DNA of 64,000 bases from Sphingopyxis sp. (GCF_016793825.1 NZ_JAEULM010000002.1:62001-126000); one strand, 5' to 3'. Positions 34,286 through 46,437 are shown, counted from the stretch's first letter. The notes: a model not told the origin generated them from the letters alone. Program-made: numbers and translations.

Positions 34286-34659
34286 TGCATCCTCCCGTCG
34301 CGGGCTTTCGCGATCATTTTTTCGAGTTCGTCGAGCTCGGCGCCCGTCATCTCGTCCTGCATGCCGAGCAGCGCCGCCGCGGCGCTCGTGGCCGATCCGT
34401 TGAAGAAAACGCGCACCACCTGGCTCAGTGCCGATTTGCGCGCCGTCTTGTCCGACACGCTCGGCGCATAGACGAAGCCACGATCCGACGCCTCGCGTGC
34501 GACAAAGCCTTTCGCCTCCAGCCGCTTCAGCATCGCGCGGATCGCCGAACCCGACAATTCGTCGGACAACGCCTCGCCGATCTCGGTCACCGTAGAGGCG
34601 CCGCGTTCATAAAGGACGTCGACAATCTCGCGTTCTCGTGGGGGCAGGCTCGACAACAT
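34282..34659 (-). CDS. BlaI/MecI/CopY family repressor
   Basis: 125 residues. SSLPPREREIVDVLYERGASTVTEIGEALSDELSGSAIRAMLKRLEAKGFVAREASDRGFVYAPSVS is a BlaI-type winged helix; the C-terminal part (KTARKSALSQVVRVFFNGSATSAAAALL) is the dimerisation helix that BlaR1-type proteases act on. ATG at 34659 has GAGGTG seven bases upstream; a GTG at 34668 is an alternative. Two perfect operators lie just upstream, so it likely represses its own operon. Coupled to the M56 gene by ATGA. Confidence 0.9.
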   Translation of the reverse strand: MLSSLPPREREIVDVLYERGASTVTEIGEALSDELSGSAIRAMLKRLEAKGFVAREASDRGFVYAPSVSDKTARKSALSQVVRVFFNGSATSAAAALLGMQDEMTGAELDELEKMIAKARDGRMQ

Positions 34660-34675
34660 TCGAATCACCTCATGC

Positions 34676-34705
34676 GCTACATTTGTAGCGTGCTACATTT
34701 GTAGC
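34676..34705. promoter_or_regulatory. Tandem BlaI-type operators
   Basis: GCTACATTTGTAGC occurs twice, at 34676-34689 and 34692-34705, both perfect dyads with TACA/TGTA cores, 16 bases apart. The inner TACA-xx-TGTA matches the known BlaI/MecI operator core. They sit within 20-50 bases of the BlaI start, so binding would block the promoter of the minus-strand operon. The divergent corA start is about 145 bases away. Confidence 0.85.
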
Positions 34706-34850
34706 GCTGCTTTGGCAAGGGGTTTTATTCGGATAATACACATCGGCCCAAAGCGCGGGTTCCCGGCACGGGATTCGCAAATCGCGCGGGTTGCCTTTCC
34801 CTTGGCGCCACACCGGCTTATGCAGGCGCGAAATCAACAGAAAGCGCCGC

Positions 34851-35822
34851 ATGCCGATCATTGCCGCCCGCCATTATCACCAAGGCAAACTCGTCCGCGA
34901 CCTCGGCCCGAACGATGTCATTCCCGAAGATTGCCAGGACGACGATTTCTTCTGGCTCGGCCTCTTCGCACCGACCAAGGAAGAACTTGCGGGCATCGCG
35001 AAGCGTTTTGGCCTGCACCCGCTTGCGGTCGAGGACGCCCTGAAGGCGAAGCAGCTTCCCAAGGTCGAGGTTTATGGCGACCAGTTGTTCGTCATCGCCG
35101 CCACCGGAAATCTCGACGGCGACACGATCCAGTCCGGCGAGACCGCGATCTTCCTCGGCCGCCACTTTGTCGTCACCGTTCGCCACGGATCGGCCCGCGC
35201 GCATACCGACGTGCGGGCGCGGCTGGAATCCCTGCCCGCAAAGCTGGCGCACGGTCCCGACTATGTCCTCTATGCGATCCTCGATTTCATCGTCGATGGC
35301 TATTTCCCGGTGATCGACGCGATCGAGGACCGGCTGCTGCTGGTCGAGGAAAGCGTGATGGACACGCCGCTCGATGCCGAGGAAATCCGCCATCTCTATG
35401 GCCAGCGGCACGAGATCATCCGCTTTCAGCGCATCGTCGGGCTGATGAAGGATGTCGCGAACCGGCTGGTCGGGACCGACGACCTGCCGTGGATCGACGA
35501 TGCGGTGCGCCCTTACTTCCGCGACATTTGGGATCATGTCCAACGGGCCGAATTCCGCCTGCAGGGCCTGCGCGAAATCGCCGCTTCGGTCGTCGACACC
35601 AACTCGCTGCTGGAACAGCAGCGACAGGGCGTGATCACCCGCCAGCTCGCCGCATGGGCCGCGATCCTGGCGGTTCCGACGGCGATCGCCGGCATCTATG
35701 GCATGAACTTCGAACATATGCCCGAACTGGGATGGACCTTCGGCTATCCTTTTGCGATTGCCCTGATGGCCAGCATCTGCGGCCTGCTCTATCGGCGCTT
35801 CAGGCGGATCGGCTGGTTATGA
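34851..35822 (+). CDS. corA: CorA family magnesium/cobalt transporter
   Basis: 323 residues from ATG 34851. The large N-terminal cytoplasmic domain (VEDALKAKQLPKVEVYGDQLFVIAAT) is followed by two C-terminal transmembrane helices; the signature loop YGMNFEHMPEL (GMN motif) lies between them near residue 283. CorA forms a pentameric Mg2+ channel gated by cytoplasmic Mg2+. Divergent from the BlaI operon. An in-frame upstream extension exists but has no better start. Confidence 0.92.
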   Translation: MPIIAARHYHQGKLVRDLGPNDVIPEDCQDDDFFWLGLFAPTKEELAGIAKRFGLHPLAVEDALKAKQLPKVEVYGDQLFVIAATGNLDGDTIQSGETAIFLGRHFVVTVRHGSARAHTDVRARLESLPAKLAHGPDYVLYAILDFIVDGYFPVIDAIEDRLLLVEESVMDTPLDAEEIRHLYGQRHEIIRFQRIVGLMKDVANRLVGTDDLPWIDDAVRPYFRDIWDHVQRAEFRLQGLREIAASVVDTNSLLEQQRQGVITRQLAAWAAILAVPTAIAGIYGMNFEHMPELGWTFGYPFAIALMASICGLLYRRFRRIGWL

Positions 35823-35926
35823 CGGCGGGGGATCACCACCGGAAAGGACGCGCCGCGACGCATCCCCGGATGGATGGTTCAACGCCCGCTAACCGAGTTT
35901 TAACCGAATATGGTCGACATAGGGCT

Positions 35927-36586
35927 ATGATGTCCAACCCAGCACTTTACGATCAACCCGCGCCGGGCAGCCGACGCAGCCCGCGCCGCAACCTCCCGCT
36001 TCGCGTCGGCGGTCGCCAAAGCAACGGCAGCCCAGTCGATTTCCAGATTTTCAACATCTCCGAAACCGGGGTCCTGGCGGAATGCGAGGTGGATATTGTC
36101 GCCAATGACGCGATTCAGATCGACCTGCCGCACGCCGGGACCGTCCGCGCCCGTGTCGTCTGGACCAACGGCGCGTTGATCGGTTGCCAGTTCGATACGC
36201 GCATTTCGCCCGCGACGCTAAGCGCCGCGCAACTGCAGAGCGCGGTGGGTTCGCACCTCAATCTTGGGGCCACGGAAGAAGCGCCGACCGATCATTTCGG
36301 CGCCCGATTGCAGCGGCTGCGGATTCGCAAGGGCCTGAGCCAAAGCGACATCGCCGCCCATCTGGGCGTCAGCGCGCCTTCGATTTCTGGATGGGAAAAA
36401 GGCCGCACGCGCCCCAAGCATGCGCGGCTCGATGCGCTCGCCGACCTGCTCGGCGTTACGTTGGCCGATCTGCTGGAAGAACCCGAACCCGAGGGCGTCG
36501 AGGATCTGATCGACCGCAGCCGCAACCAGATTGCCCGCGCGATGGGCACGACCGCCGACAAGGTGCGCATTCTCGTCGAGCTCTAA
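35927..36586 (+). CDS. PilZ domain - XRE helix-turn-helix fusion protein
   Basis: 219 residues. The N-terminal PilZ domain has the cyclic-di-GMP-binding arginine motif SRRSPRR (residues 15-21) and NISETG (43-48, the D/NxSxxG motif). The C-terminal part (about 125-185) is a Cro/C1-type helix-turn-helix: RLQRLRIRKGLSQSDIAAHLGV, SAPSISGWEKG, LADLLGVTLADLL. The combination predicts a transcription factor answering to cyclic-di-GMP. ATG-ATG at 35927 fits the domain start. A promoter-like region lies in the 104 bases after corA. No obvious target gene is adjacent. Confidence 0.85.
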   Translation: MMSNPALYDQPAPGSRRSPRRNLPLRVGGRQSNGSPVDFQIFNISETGVLAECEVDIVANDAIQIDLPHAGTVRARVVWTNGALIGCQFDTRISPATLSAAQLQSAVGSHLNLGATEEAPTDHFGARLQRLRIRKGLSQSDIAAHLGVSAPSISGWEKGRTRPKHARLDALADLLGVTLADLLEEPEPEGVEDLIDRSRNQIARAMGTTADKVRILVEL

Positions 36587-36652
36587 CGCGCCTTTCGCAA
36601 TCCGCGATAGTCCGCTATAGAAGGCGCTCACCGCTCAAGGAGTCACAGGATC

Positions 36653-36705
36653 ATGGACCGCAACTGATCGCATCGCCCCAAGCCTTGCTTTCAGGAAAGC
36701 CTTTT
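36653..36705 (+). promoter_or_regulatory. Leader with five-codon reading frame and hairpin before ABC-F gene
   Basis: ATG GAC CGC AAC TGA (36653-36667) follows AAGGAG and encodes MDRN. After it, GCTTT (36687-36691) pairs with AAAGC (36696-36700) around CAGG, followed by CTTTTC right before the ABC-F start at 36707. Arrangement resembles translation-controlled attenuators of antibiotic-resistance ABC-F genes. The stem is only five pairs. Confidence 0.5.
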
Positions 36706-36706
36706 C

Positions 36707-38287
36707 ATGTCCTCGATCTCTCTCTCCCGCGTCGGCTGGTCCACACCCGACGGCCGCCCGATCCTTTCAGGCCTTGATTTCCAGTTCCGCCGCGAGCGGA
36801 CCGGCCTTGTCGGACGCAACGGCATCGGCAAGTCGACCCTGCTGCGTCTCGTCGCAGGCGCGCTGACACCGGCCACCGGTTCAATCTCGATCGACGGCAG
36901 CATCGCCGTGCTGGGCCAGACCGTCCAGCCGGGCCCGGACGAGCGGATCGCGGACCTGTTCGGCGCGCGCGCCGGCCTCGCCCTGCTCGACAAGGCCGAC
37001 GCCGGCGAAGCGACCATCGACGAAATCGGCAACGCCGACTGGACACTTCGCGAACGGATCGACGAAGCGCTGGCGGACGTCGGGCTGCGCCTCGCCGCCG
37101 AGACGCCGCTGGCCGCGCTGTCGGGCGGCCAGCGTACGCGCGCCGCACTGGCCGGTGCGATCTTCGCCGCCCCCGACATCCTGTTGCTCGACGAACCCAC
37201 AAACAACCTCGATCGCGAAGGGCGCGACGCGGTGCGCGGCCTGCTGCGAAACTGGCGCGGCGGCGCCGTCGTCGTCAGCCACGATCGCGAGTTGTTGGAG
37301 GAAATGGATGCGATCGTCGAACTGACCGCGCGGGGCGCGGCGCGATATGGTGGAGGGTGGAGCGCCTATCGCGCGCGCAAGGATATCGAGCAGGCGGCGG
37401 CCGAAGCCGATCTTGCGGGCGCGGAGAGGCGAATGGACGACGCGCGGCGCCAGGCGCAGGCGGCGACCGAGAAGCAGGACCGACGCGACGCCGGCGGGCG
37501 TCGCAAGGCGGGTCGCGGCGACATGCCCAAAATCGTCATCGGGGGACTGAAGCGCCGCGCGGAGGAAACGCGCGCGGCGGCGGCCCGGCTCGCCGATCGT
37601 CAACGCAGCGAGGCCGAAACGGCAGCCCGGCTGGCGCGGGATCGGATCGAGGTGATCGATCCCCTGTCGGCCGGGCTGCCTTCGACCGGACTGCCCGCAT
37701 CGCGCACCGTCCTCGAGCTCGACCGCGTCACGGCGGGTTATGCCGAAGGCGCTCCCGTCATCCGCGATTTTTCGCTGACGATTACAGGACCCGAACGCAT
37801 CGCCATCGTCGGCCCCAATGGCTCGGGCAAGTCGACGCTGATCGCGCTGATCGCCGGCACGCTGGACCCCTGGTCGGGGACGGTGCGCGCGCCGGTTCCG
37901 CCGGCAATCTTCGACCAGAGCGTCTCGCTGCTCGACCCCGCGCGCTCGATCGCCGACAATTTCCTCATCCGCAATGGCGGGACAACGAACAACCAGTGCC
38001 GGGCCGCGCTCGCACGTTTTCGGTTCAGGGCCGAAGCTGCCGACCGCATTGTCGGAACACTCAGCGGTGGCCAGATGCTGCGCGCCGGCCTTGCCTGCGT
38101 CCTCGGCGCTCCGCAGCCGCCGTCGTTGCTGATCCTCGACGAACCCGGCAACCACCTTGATCTCGACTCGCTGACGGCCATCGAAACGGGCCTTGCCACC
38201 TATGACGGCGCCCTGCTTGTCGTCAGCCATGACCCGACGTTTCTGGAAGCGATCGGGATCGAGCGCACGATCACACTGGGACCATGA
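36707..38287 (+). CDS. ABC-F family ribosome-associated ATPase
   Basis: 526 residues, two ATPase domains and no membrane segment. Domain 1: Walker A GRNGIGKST (36-44), signature LSGGQRTR, Walker B ILLLDEPTNN. Domain 2: GPNGSGKST, LSGGQMLR, LLILDEPGNH. Between them lies a charged, Arg/Ala-rich helical linker (about 215-325) that in ABC-F proteins reaches the peptidyl-transferase centre. Family roles are translation factors or protection against ribosome-targeting antibiotics. The second Walker B has Gly in place of the usual Thr (DEPGNH). A short leader reading frame precedes it. Confidence 0.9.
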   Translation: MSSISLSRVGWSTPDGRPILSGLDFQFRRERTGLVGRNGIGKSTLLRLVAGALTPATGSISIDGSIAVLGQTVQPGPDERIADLFGARAGLALLDKADAGEATIDEIGNADWTLRERIDEALADVGLRLAAETPLAALSGGQRTRAALAGAIFAAPDILLLDEPTNNLDREGRDAVRGLLRNWRGGAVVVSHDRELLEEMDAIVELTARGAARYGGGWSAYRARKDIEQAAAEADLAGAERRMDDARRQAQAATEKQDRRDAGGRRKAGRGDMPKIVIGGLKRRAEETRAAAARLADRQRSEAETAARLARDRIEVIDPLSAGLPSTGLPASRTVLELDRVTAGYAEGAPVIRDFSLTITGPERIAIVGPNGSGKSTLIALIAGTLDPWSGTVRAPVPPAIFDQSVSLLDPARSIADNFLIRNGGTTNNQCRAALARFRFRAEAADRIVGTLSGGQMLRAGLACVLGAPQPPSLLILDEPGNHLDLDSLTAIETGLATYDGALLVVSHDPTFLEAIGIERTITLGP

Positions 38288-38297
38288 CAATAAAAAA

Positions 38298-38326
38298 CAA
38301 GCCCACCGGTCAGAACCGGCGGGCTT
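38298..38326 (-). terminator. Hairpin with T-run on the minus strand
   Basis: CAAGCCC at 38298-38304 pairs with GGGCTTG at 38320-38326, and ACCGGT/ACCGGC extend the stem. The T-run (GTTTTTTATT) follows on the minus strand only, since AATAAAAAAC lies to the left. It lies between two plus-strand genes, so it would stop antisense transcripts or act weakly on the ABC-F message. Confidence 0.6.
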
Positions 38327-38403
38327 GAAGGAAACAGACTGGCCCAGTGAACCATCCTGCTTGGGTCGCACCCGATACATGCCCGATTCGCCGCGCGGTT
38401 TCG

Positions 38404-38419
38404 CTACCCACCTGGGTAG
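38404..38419. promoter_or_regulatory. 16-bp palindrome CTACCCACCTGGGTAG
   Basis: Arms CTACCCA and TGGGTAG flank a CC centre, about 80 bases before the LuxR-type gene. Likely an operator, perhaps for autoregulation. The whole 213-base gap 38288-38500 holds this, the hairpin at 38298, and a T-rich stretch, but no gene. Confidence 0.5.
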
Positions 38420-38500
38420 GGCCCCCGACTTTTTCGCTTTTCCGCCGAGGGTTTTGCTGCTCTATTCCAACTTGCTGCCGACCTTCCGACCGGGGGATGG

Positions 38501-39664
38501 ATGCCGATCGACAATGCGCCAAGCTTTCCGCTGGATCACAATGCGCCCGCCGAGTGGGAGACTCTGAACGCATTGATCAGCCGTATCTATGACTCGGTCC
38601 TCCATCCCGAAAGCTGGAACGAGACGTTGGCGCGGATCACGGGCGCCCTCTGCCCACTCAGCTGGGAAGCCGCGTTCATCCTGTGGGAGGGGAATAATCC
38701 GCCTCGCGCACGCTTCGTCGCCGCAACCGGTCTCGCCGCAGGCATTCAGGAAATCTACACGGCGGTCTATGCCGGCAGCCACCCCTGGTCGCAGCGATTC
38801 ATGCGCTATGGCAACGGCAGCGTCGTCGACAGCTATGACATATTGACGCGCGAGGAATTCTATCAGTCCGACTTTTTCCGCAATTTCCTTCAGCCCTATG
38901 GCATCGACCGGCTCGTCGGGGTGCTTCTCGATCGCCGCGAAAACGAACGGCTGGGGTTGATGCTTCCCGGACCCGGCGATCGCGACGTCAGCGCATTGAA
39001 ACGCGGGCTGCGCGTCCTTGCCCCGCACATCCAGCGCGCCATGCGGATCAGCGATCGCATCGCGACGCTGGAACTGGCCGCGGGCGCCGCACGCGCCGCC
39101 GCCGACGCCGCACCCTTCGCCATCTTCAGCCTCGACGATCAGTTCAACATTCTCGCCGCGAACAGCCGCGCAGCGCAATATGAGCGGGCGGGGTTCATCC
39201 GGCTGGTCGACGGCCGCTTCGCCTTCACCCATCCGGCCAGCCAGCGGCGGTTGCTCGACCTCGTCAAAAGCCCCGACCCCACCGGCCTCGCGATGCAGGC
39301 GGTCGGCAAATCGGGCGCCGAATGCCCTGTCCTCGTCGCCCGGATCACGCGCCAGTCGGCGCAGCAGATCGGCGGCTTCAGCCTCGGTGCGTCGCTGATC
39401 ATCACGATGGGAAGCGCACCCGGCGAAACCCCGGTGGTCGAGATCGACCGCGTCGCGCAATGGTTCGGCCTGACCCCCGCCGAGGCCCGGCTCGCGGTCG
39501 CGCTCGCGGCGGGTCAGACACTGCAGGATTATGCCGCCGAGCGCGCCGTCAGCCTGAACGCCATCCGTTTCCTGCTGAAAGGGATCTTCCGCAAGACCGG
39601 CGCCGCGAGCCAGGCACAGCTCGTCGCGACGCTCGCGCGCCTGCCCGCGGCGGCCGAAACCTAG
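38501..39664 (+). CDS. LuxR-type helix-turn-helix regulator, ligand unknown
   Basis: 387 residues. The C-terminal part LTPAEARLAVALAAGQTLQDYAAERAVSLNAIRFLLKGIFRKTGAASQAQLV is a LuxR-type DNA-binding domain. The N-terminal 200 residues have a PAS/GAF-like pattern, with AAPFAIFSLDDQFNILAANSRA at about residue 205 resembling a PAS core; there is no autoinducer-binding motif or receiver domain. Such long LuxR-type proteins are common in sphingomonads. The TAG stop lies inside a 20-bp palindrome shared with the convergent GST gene. Confidence 0.85.
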   Translation: MPIDNAPSFPLDHNAPAEWETLNALISRIYDSVLHPESWNETLARITGALCPLSWEAAFILWEGNNPPRARFVAATGLAAGIQEIYTAVYAGSHPWSQRFMRYGNGSVVDSYDILTREEFYQSDFFRNFLQPYGIDRLVGVLLDRRENERLGLMLPGPGDRDVSALKRGLRVLAPHIQRAMRISDRIATLELAAGAARAAADAAPFAIFSLDDQFNILAANSRAAQYERAGFIRLVDGRFAFTHPASQRRLLDLVKSPDPTGLAMQAVGKSGAECPVLVARITRQSAQQIGGFSLGASLIITMGSAPGETPVVEIDRVAQWFGLTPAEARLAVALAAGQTLQDYAAERAVSLNAIRFLLKGIFRKTGAASQAQLVATLARLPAAAET

Positions 39665-39679
39665 GGTCCTGACCCTAGG
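39660..39679. repeat. Perfect 20-bp palindromic repeat spanning two convergent stops
   Basis: CCTAGGGTCCTGACCCTAGG, perfect arms of nine around a CT centre. It contains the TAG stop of the LuxR-type gene (39662-39664) and the TAG stop of the GST gene (39677-39675 on the minus strand). Related copies lie at 8004-8023 and 29147-29166. May act as a bidirectional transcription end. Confidence 0.7.
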
Positions 39680-40325
39680 CCGCGAGGACCTTGGCCATCA
39701 TCCGTTCCTCCTTGTCGACCCACGGCGCCAGGCTGGGTCGGGAGAGGATCGCCTCGCTCCATGCGGCAACCTTCGGATGCTTCGCGGCATCGACGCGCAA
39801 GCCGCAATGGCGGAGGTTCATGAACGGCGACGCGACCGCCAGATCGGCGAGCGTAAAGCGATCTTCGACAAGATAGCCCGACGCGGGGATCGCGCCTTCC
39901 AGATAGTCGAGCAATTTGGGGAGTTCTTCGGCCTCCGCCTGTGCGGCGGCCGCGAGGTCGCCCTCACGCCCGAGAAATTTCGGCGAGACGATGCGGTTGA
40001 AGAACATCTTGCCGCCGCACGCCGCGAACACCGTATCGCCGAACTCGTCCCACCAGATGACGCGCCCGCGCGCCTGCGGGTCGGCGGGAATCAGCACCGG
40101 CTCCGGATATTTGGCTTCGAGATAATGGATGATCGCGCTGGAATCGGCGAGGAGGAAGCCGTCGTCGTCGATCGCGGGCATCTTGGCCAGCGGCGAGGCG
40201 GCGCGAAACCCCGGATCGGGATCGCCGATACCGACACCCTTCAGTTCGAAATCCAGCCCCTTCTCACCCAGAAAACCAAGTAATTTCCGAACGAAAGGCG
40301 ACACCAGCGAACCATAGACGATCAT
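39675..40325 (-). CDS. Glutathione S-transferase family protein
   Basis: 216 residues. MIVYGSLVSPFVRKLLGFLGEKGLDFELKGV is the N-terminal thioredoxin-like domain (SPFVRK active-site region), SPLAKMPAIDDDGFLLADSSAIIHYLEAKY has the cis-Pro and Ser/Asp glutathione-binding residues, and YLVEDRFTLADLAVASPFMNLRHCG is the C-terminal helix motif. Closest in feel to the tyrosine/serine-type bacterial GSTs; substrate unknown. Convergent with the LuxR-type gene. Confidence 0.87.
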   Translation of the reverse strand: MIVYGSLVSPFVRKLLGFLGEKGLDFELKGVGIGDPDPGFRAASPLAKMPAIDDDGFLLADSSAIIHYLEAKYPEPVLIPADPQARGRVIWWDEFGDTVFAACGGKMFFNRIVSPKFLGREGDLAAAAQAEAEELPKLLDYLEGAIPASGYLVEDRFTLADLAVASPFMNLRHCGLRVDAAKHPKVAAWSEAILSRPSLAPWVDKEERMMAKVLAA

Positions 40326-40448
40326 TCTTCCTTCTCCTCTTTCCGGGATCGCAGCATAGGCGAAAGGTTGCGCGCTGCAACCCGTCCGGCGGCGGCGGAC
40401 CCCCGACGAAATAATCTTGCTATCGGTCGCCCGGCGTGAAACATCTGG

Positions 40449-42096
40449 ATGCGGAGGGGCGCGCTGCCATGGCAGCCATCAGCGGGATTTCTGACAATGC
40501 GCCCTTCGACATGGGCAGATCGGCTGATGGGCCTGCTCGTCCGGTTTGTCGGGCTGGTCATCCTGCTCGCGACACTCGTCGCGGCGGCGGCGAGCTTTTT
40601 CTATAACGAGGCCGAAGAGGCCGATCAGGCGGCGCGGGTCGCGATGCAGGTCAACATGCGCCTGCGCGATCATGTCGCGGTGCTCGAGGGCGTCCGCGCG
40701 CTCTATCAGTCCGATCCGAGTTCCAGCGGACCCGGCATCCGCGCCTATCTCTCGTCGTTGCAGCCGCAGGTACGCACGCCGGGAATGGAAGGCATCGGCA
40801 TCGCCGCCGCGATTCCCGCCGGCGTGCCGCAGCGAGCCGAGGAGCAGCTGCGCGAGAATTATGGCGAAGAGATCAAGGTCTGGCCCGCAACCGACCAGAA
40901 GATCGGCTTTCCCGTCGTGCTGGTCGAGCCCTATACGCCGCGCCGCCATGTTGCGCTGGGGTTCGACATGTACAGCAACCCGACGCGCCGCGCCGCGATG
41001 CGCCGGGCCTGGCAAACCGGCCAGCCCGCCGTCAGCGGCGTGGTCGAACTCACGCAGGAACGCCTCGCGCGGCAAAAGCAGCCCGGGTTCCTGATCTATG
41101 TCCCCGTCTATGCCCGCCAGCCCGCGTCACCGCTCAGCAACATTGCGACGCGGCCGGGTGCGCGGCCGATCGAAGCCTTTGTCTATGCGCCGTTCCGCAG
41201 CCGCGACCTGATGAAGGCCGTGCTGGGCGAGCAGGCGGACGGAATGCGCGGCATCGAAATCCATGCCGGCGCCGGTCCGGCGGCGCCATTGCTCTATCGG
41301 CGGGGAACGATCGGGTGGGACGCGCACGAACAGAAAATCCGCGTTGCCGACCGCGAGTGGACAATGCGGATATCCTATGGCCGTTTCCTCGAACGGCTCG
41401 GACGCCCGCTGGCCATCCTGCTGTTCGGCCTCGCTCTCGCCGCTCTCGCGACACAGCTCCACCGCGTGCAGCAGCGCCGCGTCGGAGCCGCCCAGGCGCT
41501 CGCCGAAGAACAGGCGCGCCATGCCGAGGATCGCGACCTGATGATCGGCGAGATGGCGCACCGCATGAAAAACGCCTTCGCGCGGATCGGCGCGCTCGCG
41601 CGGATCACGCTGCGAGAATCGGACAGCCTGCAGGACTTCGAAACCAAGTTCGACGGCCGGATGCGCGCGCTGTCCGACGCCAAGCAGATGCTCGTCACCG
41701 GCGCGGTCGACAGCGTCGACCTTGGCCGGATCATTCGCCGCGAGCTGGAGATCGCGGGCTGGTCCGCCGAACGGTTCGGGACGGTCGGCGGGCCGGCCGT
41801 GCTGCTCAACGACGAAAGCGCGCAGGCCATCTCGCTCGCTGTCCACGAGTTCGTGACCAACAGCATCAAATATGGCGCGCTGTCGGGCACCGGCGACCTG
41901 TCCGTTCAATGGCGGCACGACGCCGGCGATGTGGAGCTTCGCTGGACCGAGACCGGTCTGGCCGAAACACCGCATATCGAGATCGAAAGCTTTGGCACCC
42001 AGTTCATCCGCTCGCTGATCGAAAGGCAGCTCAAGGGCAGCTGGCAGCGCACGGGCGTTGACAACGGCCTCACCATCGTCATTCGCTGGCCGGACG

Positions 42097-42113
<17 letters not shown>
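40449..42113 (+). CDS. Membrane sensor kinase with CHASE domain and HWE-type kinase core
   Basis: 554 residues if started at ATG 40449; ATG 40497 is an equally plausible start, since neither has a good RBS. A membrane helix (LVILLATLVAAAASFF), a CHASE extracytoplasmic sensor (VRALYQSDPSSSGPGIRAYL, MEGIGIAAAIPAGVPQ, VALGFDMYSNPTRRAAM), a second helix (PLAILLFGLALAALAT), then a kinase whose phospho-acceptor box is EMAHRMKNAFARIGALARI, the HWE/HisKA_2 form common in alphaproteobacteria. It lacks a receiver; partner regulator not adjacent. Ends overlapping the 5-oxoprolinase start. Confidence 0.85.
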
Positions 42114-45684
<3,571 letters not shown>

Positions 45685-45723
45685 CGCGATGCGGGATCAG
45701 AAAGAAAATCGGTTCGCCTTGTC

Positions 45724-46437
45724 GTGCGATCCCTTGTCGCCACTCCCCGCTCTGGCGCGCTGCTGATGCTCGTCCTGATCGGCATCGCCATCATCATTGC
45801 GGGCTTCCTGCTCCGTTTCAATCCATTGCTCGTGATCATGGCCTCGGCCCTCGCGACCGGACTTGCCGCCGGGCTCGACGTGCAGGCGATCGTCGCCGCC
45901 TTCGGCAAGGCGTTCAATGACACCCGTTATGTGTCGATCATCTGGATCGTCCTCCCCGTCATCGGCCTGCTCGAAGCTTATGGGCTGCAACAGCACGCGC
46001 GCAGGCTGATCGACCGCATGAAGGGCGCGACGCTCGGCCGGCTGCTCACCTCGTATCTCCTGCTTCGCCAGGTGATGTCGGCGGTCGGCCTCACGTCGGT
46101 CGCTGGCCATGCCCAGACCGTCCGGCCGCTCGTCGCCCCGATGGCCGAAGCCGCCGCCGAGGCGAAAAACGATGCGCTCACCGACGACCAGCGCGAAGAG
46201 GTCAAGGCCTTCGCCGCTGCCACCGACAATGTGGGCCTTTTCTTTGGCGAGGATATTTTCCTCGCGATCGGGTCGATCCTGCTGATGAAGGGTCTTCTCG
46301 AAGGCTATGGCTATGTGATCGAACCCCTTCACTTCTCGATGTGGGCGATCCCGACAGCCATCGCTGCCTTCCTGATCCACGGCTTTCGCCTGCGCCGGCT
46401 TGAGAGGCGGATGACCGGGAAGGAGGCCAGCGCATGA
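45724..46437 (+). CDS. DUF969 family membrane protein
   Basis: 237 residues if GTG 45724 is used; ATG 45766 would begin right at the first helix (MLVLIGIAIIIAGFLLRFNPLLVIMASALATGLAAG) and is equally possible. There are about five hydrophobic segments, with conserved YVSIIWIVLPVIGLLEAYGLQQHARRLI and DNVGLFFGEDIFLAIGSILLMKGLLEGYG, as in DUF969. DUF969 and DUF979 proteins occur as a pair, generally beside pyroglutamate genes. They probably make a two-part transporter; this is inference. Joined to the DUF979 gene by ATGA. Confidence 0.83.
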   Translation: MRSLVATPRSGALLMLVLIGIAIIIAGFLLRFNPLLVIMASALATGLAAGLDVQAIVAAFGKAFNDTRYVSIIWIVLPVIGLLEAYGLQQHARRLIDRMKGATLGRLLTSYLLLRQVMSAVGLTSVAGHAQTVRPLVAPMAEAAAEAKNDALTDDQREEVKAFAAATDNVGLFFGEDIFLAIGSILLMKGLLEGYGYVIEPLHFSMWAIPTAIAAFLIHGFRLRRLERRMTGKEASA

